Below, in pieces: positions 33,236-45,200 of a DNA stretch of 64,000 nt; the first letter of the stretch is position 1; each line of letters starts with the position of its first letter. The notes under the pieces were generated by a model that did not search any database, was not told the origin of the DNA, and saw only the letters and a list, made by a program, of their open reading frames with translations. Source of the DNA: Callipepla californica brunnescens (Eukaryota > Chordata > Aves > Galliformes > Odontophoridae); the NCBI GenBank assembly GCA_023055505.1, contig JALIRH010000027.1:74501-138500 (forward strand), given 5' to 3'. The position numbers and the translations under genes were made by a program.

Positions 33236-36200
33236 CTAAAAGGAGAGATGCCAAGGCAGGCATACTTAGGCATGCAAGCTGCAGCTCAGCAGCCTGCAAG
33301 GCAGGGAACACTGATGTGCTCTCCCCAAGGGACGGTTTGCCCAATCAGTAGTAGTATGGCATGCAATCCAATGCCAGAAAAGCCCTTGATGAACTCTGGT
33401 CAGTCTGCTGGGGGATATAAGAATGGAAAAACCATTCAGAAAACAGAATTTTAAAGTTAATGAGATAAACTAGTACTTGGCCTCTTTGATGTGTGTCAAC
33501 AAGCATTCACACTGGGCCCAAAAGCTCTAAGACGTATCTGCATACACACTCCTTCTGAGAGATGTGAAATTATTCTGAAGGCAGTGTCCTACATAATAAC
33601 CTTCCCTCTCCCTGCCCCTATTTTCTGCCCATGGGTTTTCTTCATTAACACCCTCATGCTGCTCTTGTCACTACTCAAACAATTTTTTCAAGCACAGAGA
33701 AAGTGAAGAAGAGAATCCCGTCCATTCCGTTCTGCTTAATGAAAGCACCCATTTATTTCAGACTCCTTACTAAGTCTCAGCAGATTATTGCTGTGAGCTC
33801 TGTCTGCCTGTTATGCTTGTTCCCTGTTAAAAGTCACGAAGGAGCCTTAAAAGGATTTTTCTTTCTTCATTTAAAACTGATCCAGCGTATTTACTCACGT
33901 GGCATGTAAGCTACTGAACAGTGGTATTACATCACACAGCCAGCAGATTTCCAGTCTGAAAATTCAGACCAGAGTTTTGCACTATTGCAAACAATTTAAA
34001 TAAACGGAATGTTATAATTTTACTTTGTGTTTTCCCTTTGTCTACTTCAGTTGGCCTGAAATAACTTTAGGCTCACCTACCTCCTCCATTATTTAGTCTG
34101 TGCCCTTCTGGACTTCTTGCCAAACTTCTTTCTGCATAGCTCCTGCAATGACACAAGAGAAGCTTCATTACTGCAATGCAGTACAAAGACATCCTCTCCC
34201 AGCTGCTGACAGAAAACCAGGATTAAGTGTCCAGAGGAAGTGTGCAGAGCAGAGCATGTCAGGCAGTCACCTATCCTTACGCACCAGCAGTTGCCAATCC
34301 CACCAAGCTTCCTGCATCCGTTGCAAACAGTAGTCCTTTGTCTACATATCTGTAGCCCCTGGCACCTGAACATCAGTATTCTAAGGAGATAAGATAAAGC
34401 CCCGCACCGAAGGTGGTAGCTTAGCTCTACTGTACAGACAGAATGGGAGCAGAGATACTGAATACGTCTAAGTGACAAGTGTCAAGCCAGGATTAAAATT
34501 CCAGAGTCCCATCCTTGGCCAACTAAGCCCATGTAGCCTGACCTTAGATCAGTATGGGTTGATACAAATAGAAACCTGTATGCGAATACTCAGAGTCCTG
34601 TTCCTTTGGGATGTGGGAATGTGATCTCTCCTGCTTTTCGGAGAGAAAGAGACAAAGCATTATTCATTAAAAAAATAATAATAATCAGGGGACAACATGA
34701 GAAAGAGAACCAGCATCTCTCATACTCTTCTTCCCTTTGACAATCCATGGGACACATACATGAAGAGACTCTAGCACAAGGAGCTCTACCATCTTTTGTT
34801 GGGCACTGCCCTACCATCACTAGAAATGCCCTCCCTTGTCATACCCACCCTTAGGAACAGGGAAGATACTCACCCTCTTCCCCCCTCCAGAGTACTCTGG
34901 ATCTCCTTCAGGACTTCTGGAAAGCAGAGAGTTAAAACAGTAAGCTAAGACAGCACAGATCTGCTTTCAAGGCAACAGACTAGCCACATGCCACCTTCCA
35001 AGCAGAGCAGCCTTTAAAACTTGCCTCCTTCCACAGAAGGTCAAACCTTACAATATCATTCCCCCTCTAGTAGTACGGGCTTTTACTGAAGAGGCTGGCG
35101 TAAAGGGCTGAAGCAGTCACATGCCAGATGAAGTGCTGCCAGCCCCAGTGTACACAACAACTAAAATAAACTGTTGTTTTCAGCTGTCATTTCACACAAG
35201 CCTTACTGGAAAGTAAAGGTCCTTCTCTTATCACTGTGGTGAATGCAGCTATGTGGAAGAACTTCTGCCTTAAGGCATGACTATCAGCCCAACCCCTTAC
35301 TTCTACCAATTCACGGGGAAAAAAAACCACAGTATTCCTACCAGTTTTGCATAACTGCAAATCACTTGGGACTGAATGCTGGAACACACAAAAAACCCAT
35401 CAACTTTCTTCTTTTCCCACTAAGAAAGGCAAATGCCCTGATTTTAGCAAGATTTTATCTCACTCACTTTCATCGTTGAGTAAGGCATGATCCATTAGCT
35501 TCCCAGAATTCCTTTCTAAAAAAGAAGTAAGTAAATAAATAAATAATAGAAAAACAAAAAGATGAAAAAAACCTTTGATCAGAAAATATTTATCTTCTTT
35601 CCCTGTATTGGAATCCATTAGGTCACAGCCTGAACCAGTGACTGAGCAGCTGGTGGTGAAGGGACACAGCCAGCCCTGTGAGCATAAGTGGGAGCAGTTC
35701 AGCTTGCGGGACTAGAAGGGGTGACCCTGGGTCTGCCCCTCCCTAAGCTCATTTAAAGGCTAGCAGCTGCAAGGGAAGGGATCTTTACTCAGAGATCACC
35801 TCCTCTGAAGTATCTGGTAAGCCCTGATCCTCAGAAAGGGGTAAGCAATTCCTTCTTTATTACTGAATGGTGACCTCTACCTTTCTTGGGTGATTTGAAA
35901 CTGGTTTAAAGCAGCTGTGTCTGCTACCACCTATCCTTACATTCCCACAATAGTTTTTTGTTTTGTTTTGTTTTTAAACTAACCACCTGTTGACTATACT
36001 GAGTGCTCTGCAACGAATTCTTAAAGCCTCTTGCATATGGAGATGTTTATTTCCAGCAAGATTAGTTCAGCTAACGAAACATACAATCTGTAATTTCAGA
36101 CTTCATCTTCCTCCAATCTCTTCCAGCAAAAACTACATTTTATTCTTTCTAGGCAGCTTTGCCACACCCAGGCTCCCTTAGAGCTAGCAACTGCTGTATC

Positions 36201-39200
36201 CAGGCAGGTCAGATTATTTCCCTAGTTTCACTTCTCAATTTCCTGTTTCTCAAGTAGAAAGTAACATCTTTCCTATTGCTACAGTACTTGCAGGATTTAC
36301 ACGTCATTATGCTATATTCAGTACAATCATTTCTGCTTACCATCTTCTGCACAGTCACCTGAACTTCTTCCAGAACCCCTGGGAAAGGAAAGGTGACAGA
36401 AAACAAACACTGACTCTGAGGCAGGAGGTGCAGAGAATTCACGAATCCTCTTGGCAGCTACAAGAAATTCCACTGCATGTTAACTAAACGGCTTGTTGAT
36501 CAAGGATGTACTAAGGACTTCATTATTTGTTGTTGATAAGAATTATATGGACATAAGAGAACCTAAATAGTCTACCATTATTTGCTGAAGTTCTGAAAGG
36601 AGGAACACTAGATTTTATCTCAAAGCAATAATTTAACTTCTTCAGCAGAAGAGAGCCCCCCCCCATATCTCCAAGAATCAGGTGTCAGTCTGACATTGTT
36701 GGGGAACAAGTAATACAAGCTAGAGCTTAGAGTTTACGACTCTAGCTTAGGGACAACAACCCCAACGCTTGACTGCTTTGTCCTAGCAGCTGTACTGCAA
36801 GCAGGAAAACCATCAGGGAGGTTACATTTCCTCATTCCAATCCATCTAGGAACGTTGTCACTGAAAAGCTTCCACCAACTTGAAAAGGGAAACAGACTAC
36901 AAGAACTCATAACACTGTCTTACTTGCACCAACTGCAACACAGGAGCAGATCTCAATGTTCAGATGCAATTGGTATGCCAGAGTTTTACAGGCTTTACCT
37001 GGATTTTCTTGCATTACCCACGACAGACATATCGTGCATGTGATTGCTGCTTGAAAATTCTGGCACATCCACAACACACCGGGGCTCTACTAACCATTTG
37101 GTAGAAAGGGAAAACCTCTCAAACTCCGATGGCGAGATGAGATAGAAACCTGCAGAGAATTGCAAATATTGAGTCTGGGAAAACAGAGCTTAGCCAAAAA
37201 GCAAACAAAAGATCACTTAAGGGGACTTCTTTATCATAAAGGGCTTGCATTTCCTCCACTTTAAATAAGGTAGACTCATTGAGGAAGACATTACCTTGGT
37301 TTCCCACAGAGTGGGTAGCCTAGAGGCTGAGCAATATTATATTGAAAGATAATGCTCACACTCCTGAAAAGCAGCAGAAAAAGATGTAAAAACTGAACAG
37401 TGAAGAAGAGATGAGCCTTCAACAGCCATAAAACGCTGGATGTCAATTTTCACACTTCTGAGTATTGAACCACAGGTAATAAGAGACAATTTTTACAGAT
37501 CCTGCTGCTTAGAGAGCCTATCTCCAGACACCAAGAAGATAGCCAGAACACAGTCAGTTCTAAACAATAAGCCCTGTAATCACTGTTCCATTGTTTGAAA
37601 CACGCGGTAGGGTACGGTATTTTGAGAGAAGCATACCTTACCTTGACCATATTTAGTGAAGACACAGGATGCAATGCCACTCACATCCTCTTTACGGATG
37701 CAAGGGTAGCGAATCTGTAACTTGAGGAAGGGCAGCGAGATTATCTGAATATCTCCTAAGTTAGTCAGGACAGCCAGGTCATTTTCACTATAATCATCAG
37801 TCTTGCAGCTGCCAAAGTTAGCAACCATCACTTTTCGTACTCTACAGCCTTCCAGTGCTGTCAGTTTGAGCTTCAGTTTTGAGCTAACCTTGGGCAGTGT
37901 AAAGACCTGTCAACAGAAACAAGATCTTGATGCCTCCTTCCTGAACAAAGGCCATGGCTGCACCCCAAGTCTGCTCCTTCCTTTAACAGTGTTTTCATTC
38001 ACAGTGAATACACACTAATCTGAGTCTGTAATCTGAGTCAATCCAGCTTCCTGCCCATGGCACAAGAAGTAATCAGCCACAGTCAGTGTTATAATTTGTT
38101 TCTGTTCTGAATCTGCTTGTTCTGATAATTGGTGATTTTACTCTTCAGGCTGCAAATTGCATTTCTCTACTAAAAAAGCATCTCAAAATCCTTTCACATT
38201 TGATTACAAATTTTTTACAGAAAAAAATGGGTTTACACTAACTGCATTCTTCTGTATAGAAAAGCCTACAGCAAGTCACTCAAAGCCTTCTCTACACTGA
38301 CTGATTAGCATACCAAAACAAACTTTTTGGTTGCTTCATGGAAATGCATACCAACTGTGCTTCTATATAGTGCTACAGCCAACTTACTAACCACGCCAAA
38401 AGCTGTTTCCCAAAAGCAGAAGCTGCCTCATGTAAAGAGAATTAAAAACACAGGAATAAAATGTGTATGTACAGCATGCACATTATTATGCAGAACATCC
38501 AATTTGTCACTGTACACCTGATTTATGGACTGTACCAAATAAAAATGCCATCCCAGAGGTGTTATTCAAGTACTGATGAATAACCATTCCCAAGAATTCT
38601 CCTGCCACTGAACACTGTGCAGGACTTTAGCAGATCTTAGGCACAAGTCCACATGTACCTCCTGAATAATACCTTAAATTGCTCTTCAGATACCACCAGT
38701 AGTTGATGGCTGCCTTGCATATCAGGGCTCTTAGAAAGGTCATGCGATACTTCCAGAGGTTCTGGGAGAGGTATGTTGTGTCCATCCAAGACTAGAATAC
38801 CCACAACAGGAGCCCTGTGCATGAGTTGAATTTCTTTGGCTAGCCAAGATGAAAAATAAAAAGAAAACAAGAGTGCAGTCAGAGATGCTATTAAAAATTC
38901 ACTCACATCCTCTTAGAGCTGGAGACCTATTCACCATTTCTACAGAAACACTGACTAAAAAAAGATTTCTATATGATTTAGGAGTTAAAGGATATCTGAA
39001 CACAAATGGTTCTTGTTAAACAGTATCCATTATTACATAAAGATAACAGGTAGAGCTGTCAAAATAGGGTATGTGCACTGTGGCTTAATGTTAAACTTCA
39101 GTAGCAGCTAATGTAAGTTTAGATTTCTGAAGTCAGTGGGAAATAAAGCTACAGTGCATCAGATAAGTGCTACAATTCACTTACTGTAACATCACCTAAC

Positions 39201-42200
39201 TCAGATGCTGCTACATTTAGCTCCACTCTCAAACAGCAGTAATTAAGCTACCTTGTCTTCCTGTTTGCATGGTTAAAGATGTGCAATGCAAGCAATAGCT
39301 CAGATCCACAAGGACACTCACTTGCACAAAGCATACTTACCCTGCTCTGCCCTGACAGGTTCATCCATCCTTCTCTCTACTGGCGGAACACGTAAACAGA
39401 AGGCATAGACTGTACCTCCATTGGTGCCTGCCCACAAGGATGGGCAGTGGCGGGAGCCTAGAGCAACAAGAGGGCTCATGAACCAGCCACCTCAGACACA
39501 CACTAGTTATTTATATCCTCCCTTTGTCTGCATCCTGAATAGCTTTATATTACGGCAGACTTGCCAGGGAAACTACACGTTCTTAGCGCTTCTCTTTCCA
39601 ATAGGCCTCTGTTGGAAGCTCTGAAGCTTGAACATAGAATGCGAGCAAAAGGAAAAGAATTGTGCCTCCGTCATTCACCACAACTACTGCATCCATTTTA
39701 CACATTTGTATCAGGTATGACAAGGGGAAACTTCGGTACAGTGTCAGCTTGGACTCTGATGCACAGTTGCCATCACTCTCAATAAAATTAATTTCTCTGC
39801 TGGGGCAAGGATGAACTCCAGAGCAATGAGAAACAGAAAAGCTTATACTTAGAAGTCATTCAGTCACATCTGAAAACCATACATACAGACTGCATCCAAA
39901 GATGAACTACTGCTTGCCTTGGATTAGCCAGCAGCCAGAATGGCAAGATAACAATTCTGCATGACAAGAGATGCCCTTGTTCTATATTAGTTTTTCAGCA
40001 TAATACAAAGTAAGATACAGAATACACTGTCATTTCCTGGCAGTAAATCCTAATGTATTCCTTAGCAAAAGGAAGAAAAAAAATCCAGGAGAAAGGAGAT
40101 GCTTTTTCTACTCACTGTCTCTCAAGAAGGTGTCAGCAAAGTATAAGGTGCGCACAAAGCCAGTGAAAGAGTCTTCTGCAGAACGGGCTTCAATCTTCCG
40201 CTGGACTGGAGCCAGTTCCATTTCCTGCAACATGTCTTGATCAAATCTGGCATTTGCTTCATGTATCTTCAAAGATGAAGAGATGTAGGGATTAGAGTGT
40301 AACAGTAGGAAGGGCAGCAAAAGAACAGGAAGACACCTCCATAACAGTGATCAGGTATATTCTGAATCATAGGTTCAATTCAAGAAGAGTATATTTTCAC
40401 TAAAATTCTATTTTTATTTAATAGCTAGTAGCACTATAAGTCATTTTTGCTGTTACATACCAATAGATAACAGTATGCAAATGATCTCCTGCTCTAGGCA
40501 GTATGAATCGGAGCCTACACGTTCCACGTCATAAGCAGATGGGACCCAAAAAAATAAGCTCCTCACCTCTGAGGTATTTCCACCACGTCCTCGTCGCTTC
40601 CTACTGGACACTCGGCTTCTTCTAATCCGCCTGAATGACTGACGGAGGGACTTTTTCAAGGACTTCACCCTAGATAGTGGGCCTTCTAAAGCCAATTGAT
40701 CACTAGGATGAAGTGTACATCTGAAAGGTCAGAGACGCACTCTCACTTTCTACACTCCCAAGAGTCTAACAGAACATACACAAATGACTGTACAATAATG
40801 CGTCTATGTTCTTGAGGCTCTCGAAGGACATAGTCAAATGAGGCAGGGCTTCTTATACTGATTGCTCTCAAGACACCTCTTCTCATGACATGCTCAGTTA
40901 GCAATTTCACATCATCATTAATAGGGGATTACCCAGAAGGAACATACTTACTTGACAAAAACTAGTTGTTTCTGCTGGTGATCAAACAGCCCAAACCCAT
41001 GACTAGTACCAAAGGCCACAAGCTTCCATTCAGAGTGAAGGGCCAATGAGGTGACCACAGCTGGTGGTTGACACTGGACAAGGACAAATGGCTGAAAACC
41101 AGCTTCAAATTGAACAGAGCCATCTCGAGTCTTCAGTTTCTCATGACCTTTCCATCGATAGCCCTCTTGGTCCTGCAGGAGATCTGCTTCAGCATAATCA
41201 ACAACATGTTCTGCATCTTCATCATTCAGTTCCATCACCAGTACCTGAAAGAAAGAGGACAAGTTCTGCCACAGCTTCTATTGTTCAAGCAGTCCTCCAA
41301 GCTGCAGGCCTTCTCAGCAGTTGCAAAACCATAGCACTTCTCAGAACTTGCAAGGAGTTAAAATCTGAAAGACGAATCTGAGAAAGCAGAGAACTACAAA
41401 AAACATTTTCAGCAACTGAATCAATTCACTGCGACTTTAACATATCTTCAAGTTACACTGTGACAATCTGCACAAAAAACAAGGTTTATTTCAGTACCTG
41501 CCCTGCTGTACCAGCTACAGCCAAGTATCCACTGTATTTACACAGGTAGATCTTCTGGATCCCAAGTCTAGGATCATCGCTATAGGGGTCAAAGGTACCA
41601 ACCTAGGTGAGAGAACACAATTTTGCAGATGCATTTATTATGCCAAAACATCAAAACTGCTCAGGTTTTCAGAAAGCTTCCACAAGCAGCAAGTATCCTA
41701 CCTTGCGAAGTGGAGGCCATTCATCCTCACCCGTTGCGTTCATGTTATCATTGGGGTCAGCATCTGTGAGAAATACTCTCACTGTGCTTAGCTTATAAAG
41801 GAGATGTAAGCACACACCAGATGCATCCCAGAACCGCACAGTGCCATCTTCATGTCTGCATGGAAGAAAGAAAAGCTTCATAACCTGCAAGACTAAGTTC
41901 AGCATTTACATTGCTCCTTCTGAACCAATCTGGATTACTGCTTGCACTTCTACAGTAGCGTTTGTGAGGAAGAACAGGTAACTCTTCACAATCACAAATA
42001 AAACAATGTTATAGGCTTATGCGTGCCTGCCACATCCTGTTACTCAGCAGATTTAGTTAGCCTTACCAAGCTAGCAAACCCAGCTTTGAGATTTGTGAAG
42101 CCACAGCCTTCTCACCACAAAATAAGTGGACATTAATCTTATACAAAATCCTCAGTTCGAACAAAGAAAAGAAAGCGAAAATGGCTCCTTTGTTTATTTA

Positions 42201-45200
42201 TAAGTACGTACCCTGTTAGAAGCAAGTCCCTCTGAGGAGGATCAGGAGCTATGTTGGTGCCACCATCAATCGGCCACGGCTACAAATACATTAAGGGAAG
42301 ACAGTGACTTCCTAGGCACTGACAGCATGAAGAGAACATGCTGCCAGCAGGAGAGCATGAACTTCAGCGCAAGTGGAAGTGAAACAGTTCTTGCTGTTAT
42401 AGCTTTTGTTTGGATTAGATGTTCCTGTTGTGCCTTCTAGTGCAAGACACTCTACACATTTCTTCCAAGAAGCTGTGCCGAAAGCTCCATGCTTCTAAAT
42501 CAGAAGTTTGTTACAACTGATAGATGAGAACACTCAGATTTCCCTTCTAGCTTGTTAAAGCCTGAAAAAAATATCATGTTTTAATCCCCCAGTGTGAGTA
42601 ACTGTTGGTGGTGCTCCGGGAAAAAAAGAGCCCTTTTCAACTCTATTAAGAGGCAGGACAGCATCTGCTGAGGATTCATCCCTCCACATGCAGTCAGCAG
42701 CACAGACCACCCACATAATGAGCAGTCAAATTCATATTAAATATAAGGGAACACATGCACCTTTAAAGCAGCCATACCATATTCGAGTAGTGAACATTCT
42801 GCTTGTTCCCAGCACTGATAATCCTCTCCCACAGTTTCAATGGGATGTTGGAGACATGGTGTGAGCAGGTGATGGCTGAGCAGTGGAGAGAAGCCAAGTA
42901 GGGAGGATGGACTGCTGGCCAGCCGTCAGATTTTAAGTCTATAACTATCAGCTCTTCTTCTGCCAGCACCACCATAGCAGAAGGATCATCAAACTCTGCA
43001 GAAACAAGATTCATTGATATTGACAAAAATTACTACCCAAGATTAATATAATCAAGTTTCTGGTAAGGTTTATACTAAAACTGCAATCGTGGAGCTCTAC
43101 AGAAATGTGTTTGCGCTGGCAAAACCTCTAAACATTTCTGTTTTTATTGGGCTTATTAAGGCACCAATAATAATAAATCTAAAGATACTAAAAGATTTGT
43201 GTTTCTTCACCCCACTGCTGGGACAATCAGAATGACTGTATGGATTATACCGAAGAATAAAACATAATCAACATAATCCATGCTAAATAATACAAGTTCA
43301 TACTCACTGCAACAGACAGATACAGCCAGAACTCTAGACTTTCCTACTGTTAATTAACAGCATACGGTGGACAGAAGTGCATATAGCCCAGCAGTGACCC
43401 ACTTAGTGCTGCTAGAACCATAGTTCATCTAAGCTAAGCTGCTTAAACACAGTAATGCCTTGGGTTCTGCAGAATGTTCCTCTTCCTGAGCTGACAAGTG
43501 TTTCCAATTCAGCTCTCTTTTCAGGAATTTTCCCTGATTTTAGCATGTTGCACCATATTTTCTGCACTTTTTAAAGAGTGTGAACATCATCCTATATGTA
43601 TATATATGTACATACACACAAGATTTAAAAAGAGATTTATTACTATAACCTTTAGGTGACATCGGACACAATCAAGAAGATTTTTCTTTGTAACTAATAA
43701 TTAAACCAAGTGGAAAAAAATTAGTCTGCAAGGACTGTATTACAGTAGCACATGTACGATAGCTACTATAGTAACTGGTGCGAAAAACCAAAACAATGGA
43801 TCCAGTAACAATTAACATATCTACAGGAAATTTAAGTCAATGTGTAGCTCTAAATGTGTTAATGCAGCAGGGGTCTGCATGAGCCAAAAACCTACTTGCA
43901 GCTCTTCACTGACAATCCCTACTATCTTGTACTTTCACTTCCCCCAGAATATACTTGTAAAAATGCGTGTCTATAAGCAACCACATACCAGGACTATTCA
44001 TTCAGTAGAATTAACTCCAAGTAAACAGTACTTGGCTCCACACTTAGATATCCCAAGATTCATCTCTGACTGGCAACAGCCATAACGCAACACTAAGTTC
44101 AGGTTCTTAATGAAATAAAAGTTCTACATTCAGTTTTAGTTGCTTTCTTATGTGCTATCATTTGTGGTTTCCAAAGGACTTCTGGATGAAGCACAGATAT
44201 GATATTACCTGTAACATCATGCACTGATCAGCCCTGCGATATATCTACTACTGCCAATATTAACCTTATATACTATTTTTTTAAATATTTTTTTCCATAC
44301 AAAGAACATATTCGAGCTCATTGCTTATTACAAGCATCTATTTTAAGCTGCTAAAGTAGCAAGCATAACTAGTTTTTTTTTCCGTGACTGACATACACCC
44401 ATCCATGTGCTAATAAAAAGTAAAACAGTGTTAGTGCTTTATAAAATTGTTTTCACAGCATATGTAGACTAAAGGAAAATCATCACCAACCACCATGCTG
44501 CAACACATGAGCTTTGTGCTTATTAAATTAAGTGAGTTTTATATGTAATAGATACCTTCATCTTGCCATTGCAGGGAAGACTGCTTAAGGGGAAACAAGG
44601 CAAGCTAGCCACAAGAAAGCTCATCAACCACAGAAACCTCATTTTATTGTAAAAAAGACTTTTTTTTTTTTTTTTTTTTAAGTGCCACAGCTTTAGTTCC
44701 TCGTAGCAGCTACAGACAGGAGCCACTAGAAAATACTTTAACTGCATACTTCAATCCTTGGGAAGTATAAATATAAAGCTTCTTAATCTCAGTTACTTAA
44801 TCCTAAAGGGACTTAAAATTTCATTGCTGCATATGATTAGAAACAGCCAATCTAGAATCTCTGCCATTCATAAAAAATGACTGGTTTCTCTAGTGATAAA
44901 AAGCTAAACAGTGCTTCAAACTAATGGTTCAGCACAACTGGGAGATGTTTATAAAAAGCATCCTTGTGTAGGTAAAGAGTAGAATAACAAATATATACAG
45001 GCAGTTCATCTCAGTAACGCTCTACCTATTTAATGACTTAAGAAGGCCTGCAAAAGAAGTTCAGAAGGAGGGAAAAATAAAAAAAAATAAATAAATAAAT
45101 GAAAACCCTTCATGCCTACTTTCCCAAGACATTCCTTCACCAGATTTGTAGTCTGTTTTATACAATAGGCCAGAGGAATCAACCCGCATGCACAATTTTG

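Larger units (their letters stand above)
33236..36998 (-). other. LLGL2: LLGL2 introns 20-24 around the small 3' exons
   Basis: Apart from exons 21-24 this is non-coding, AT-balanced sequence with no recognised element. A (TAAA)n stretch at about 35,530-35,546 lies just upstream of the exon 22 acceptor on the gene strand. Other short open frames here are not supported. Confidence 0.6.
37907..40115 (-). other. LLGL2: LLGL2 introns 16-18
   Basis: Three introns of about 0.5-0.8 kb around exons 17 and 18. No additional exon, RNA gene or mobile element recognised. Confidence 0.6.

Noticed and set aside
34089..34478. 129-codon minus-strand open frame
   Set aside because: It overlaps exon 24 in another frame. 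The splice-bounded 62-nt exon explains the conserved part and the remainder has no homology I recognise.
36341..36378. Exon 21 read as [12 protein letters not shown]
   Set aside because: That frame would need an extra upstream exon ending in phase 1, which I could not find. The reading [13 protein letters not shown] joins exon 20 and exon 22 directly in phase.
43840..44085. 81-codon plus-strand frame over the inverted repeat
   Set aside because: It starts in a repeat arm, lies inside an intron on the opposite strand and has no recognisable domain.
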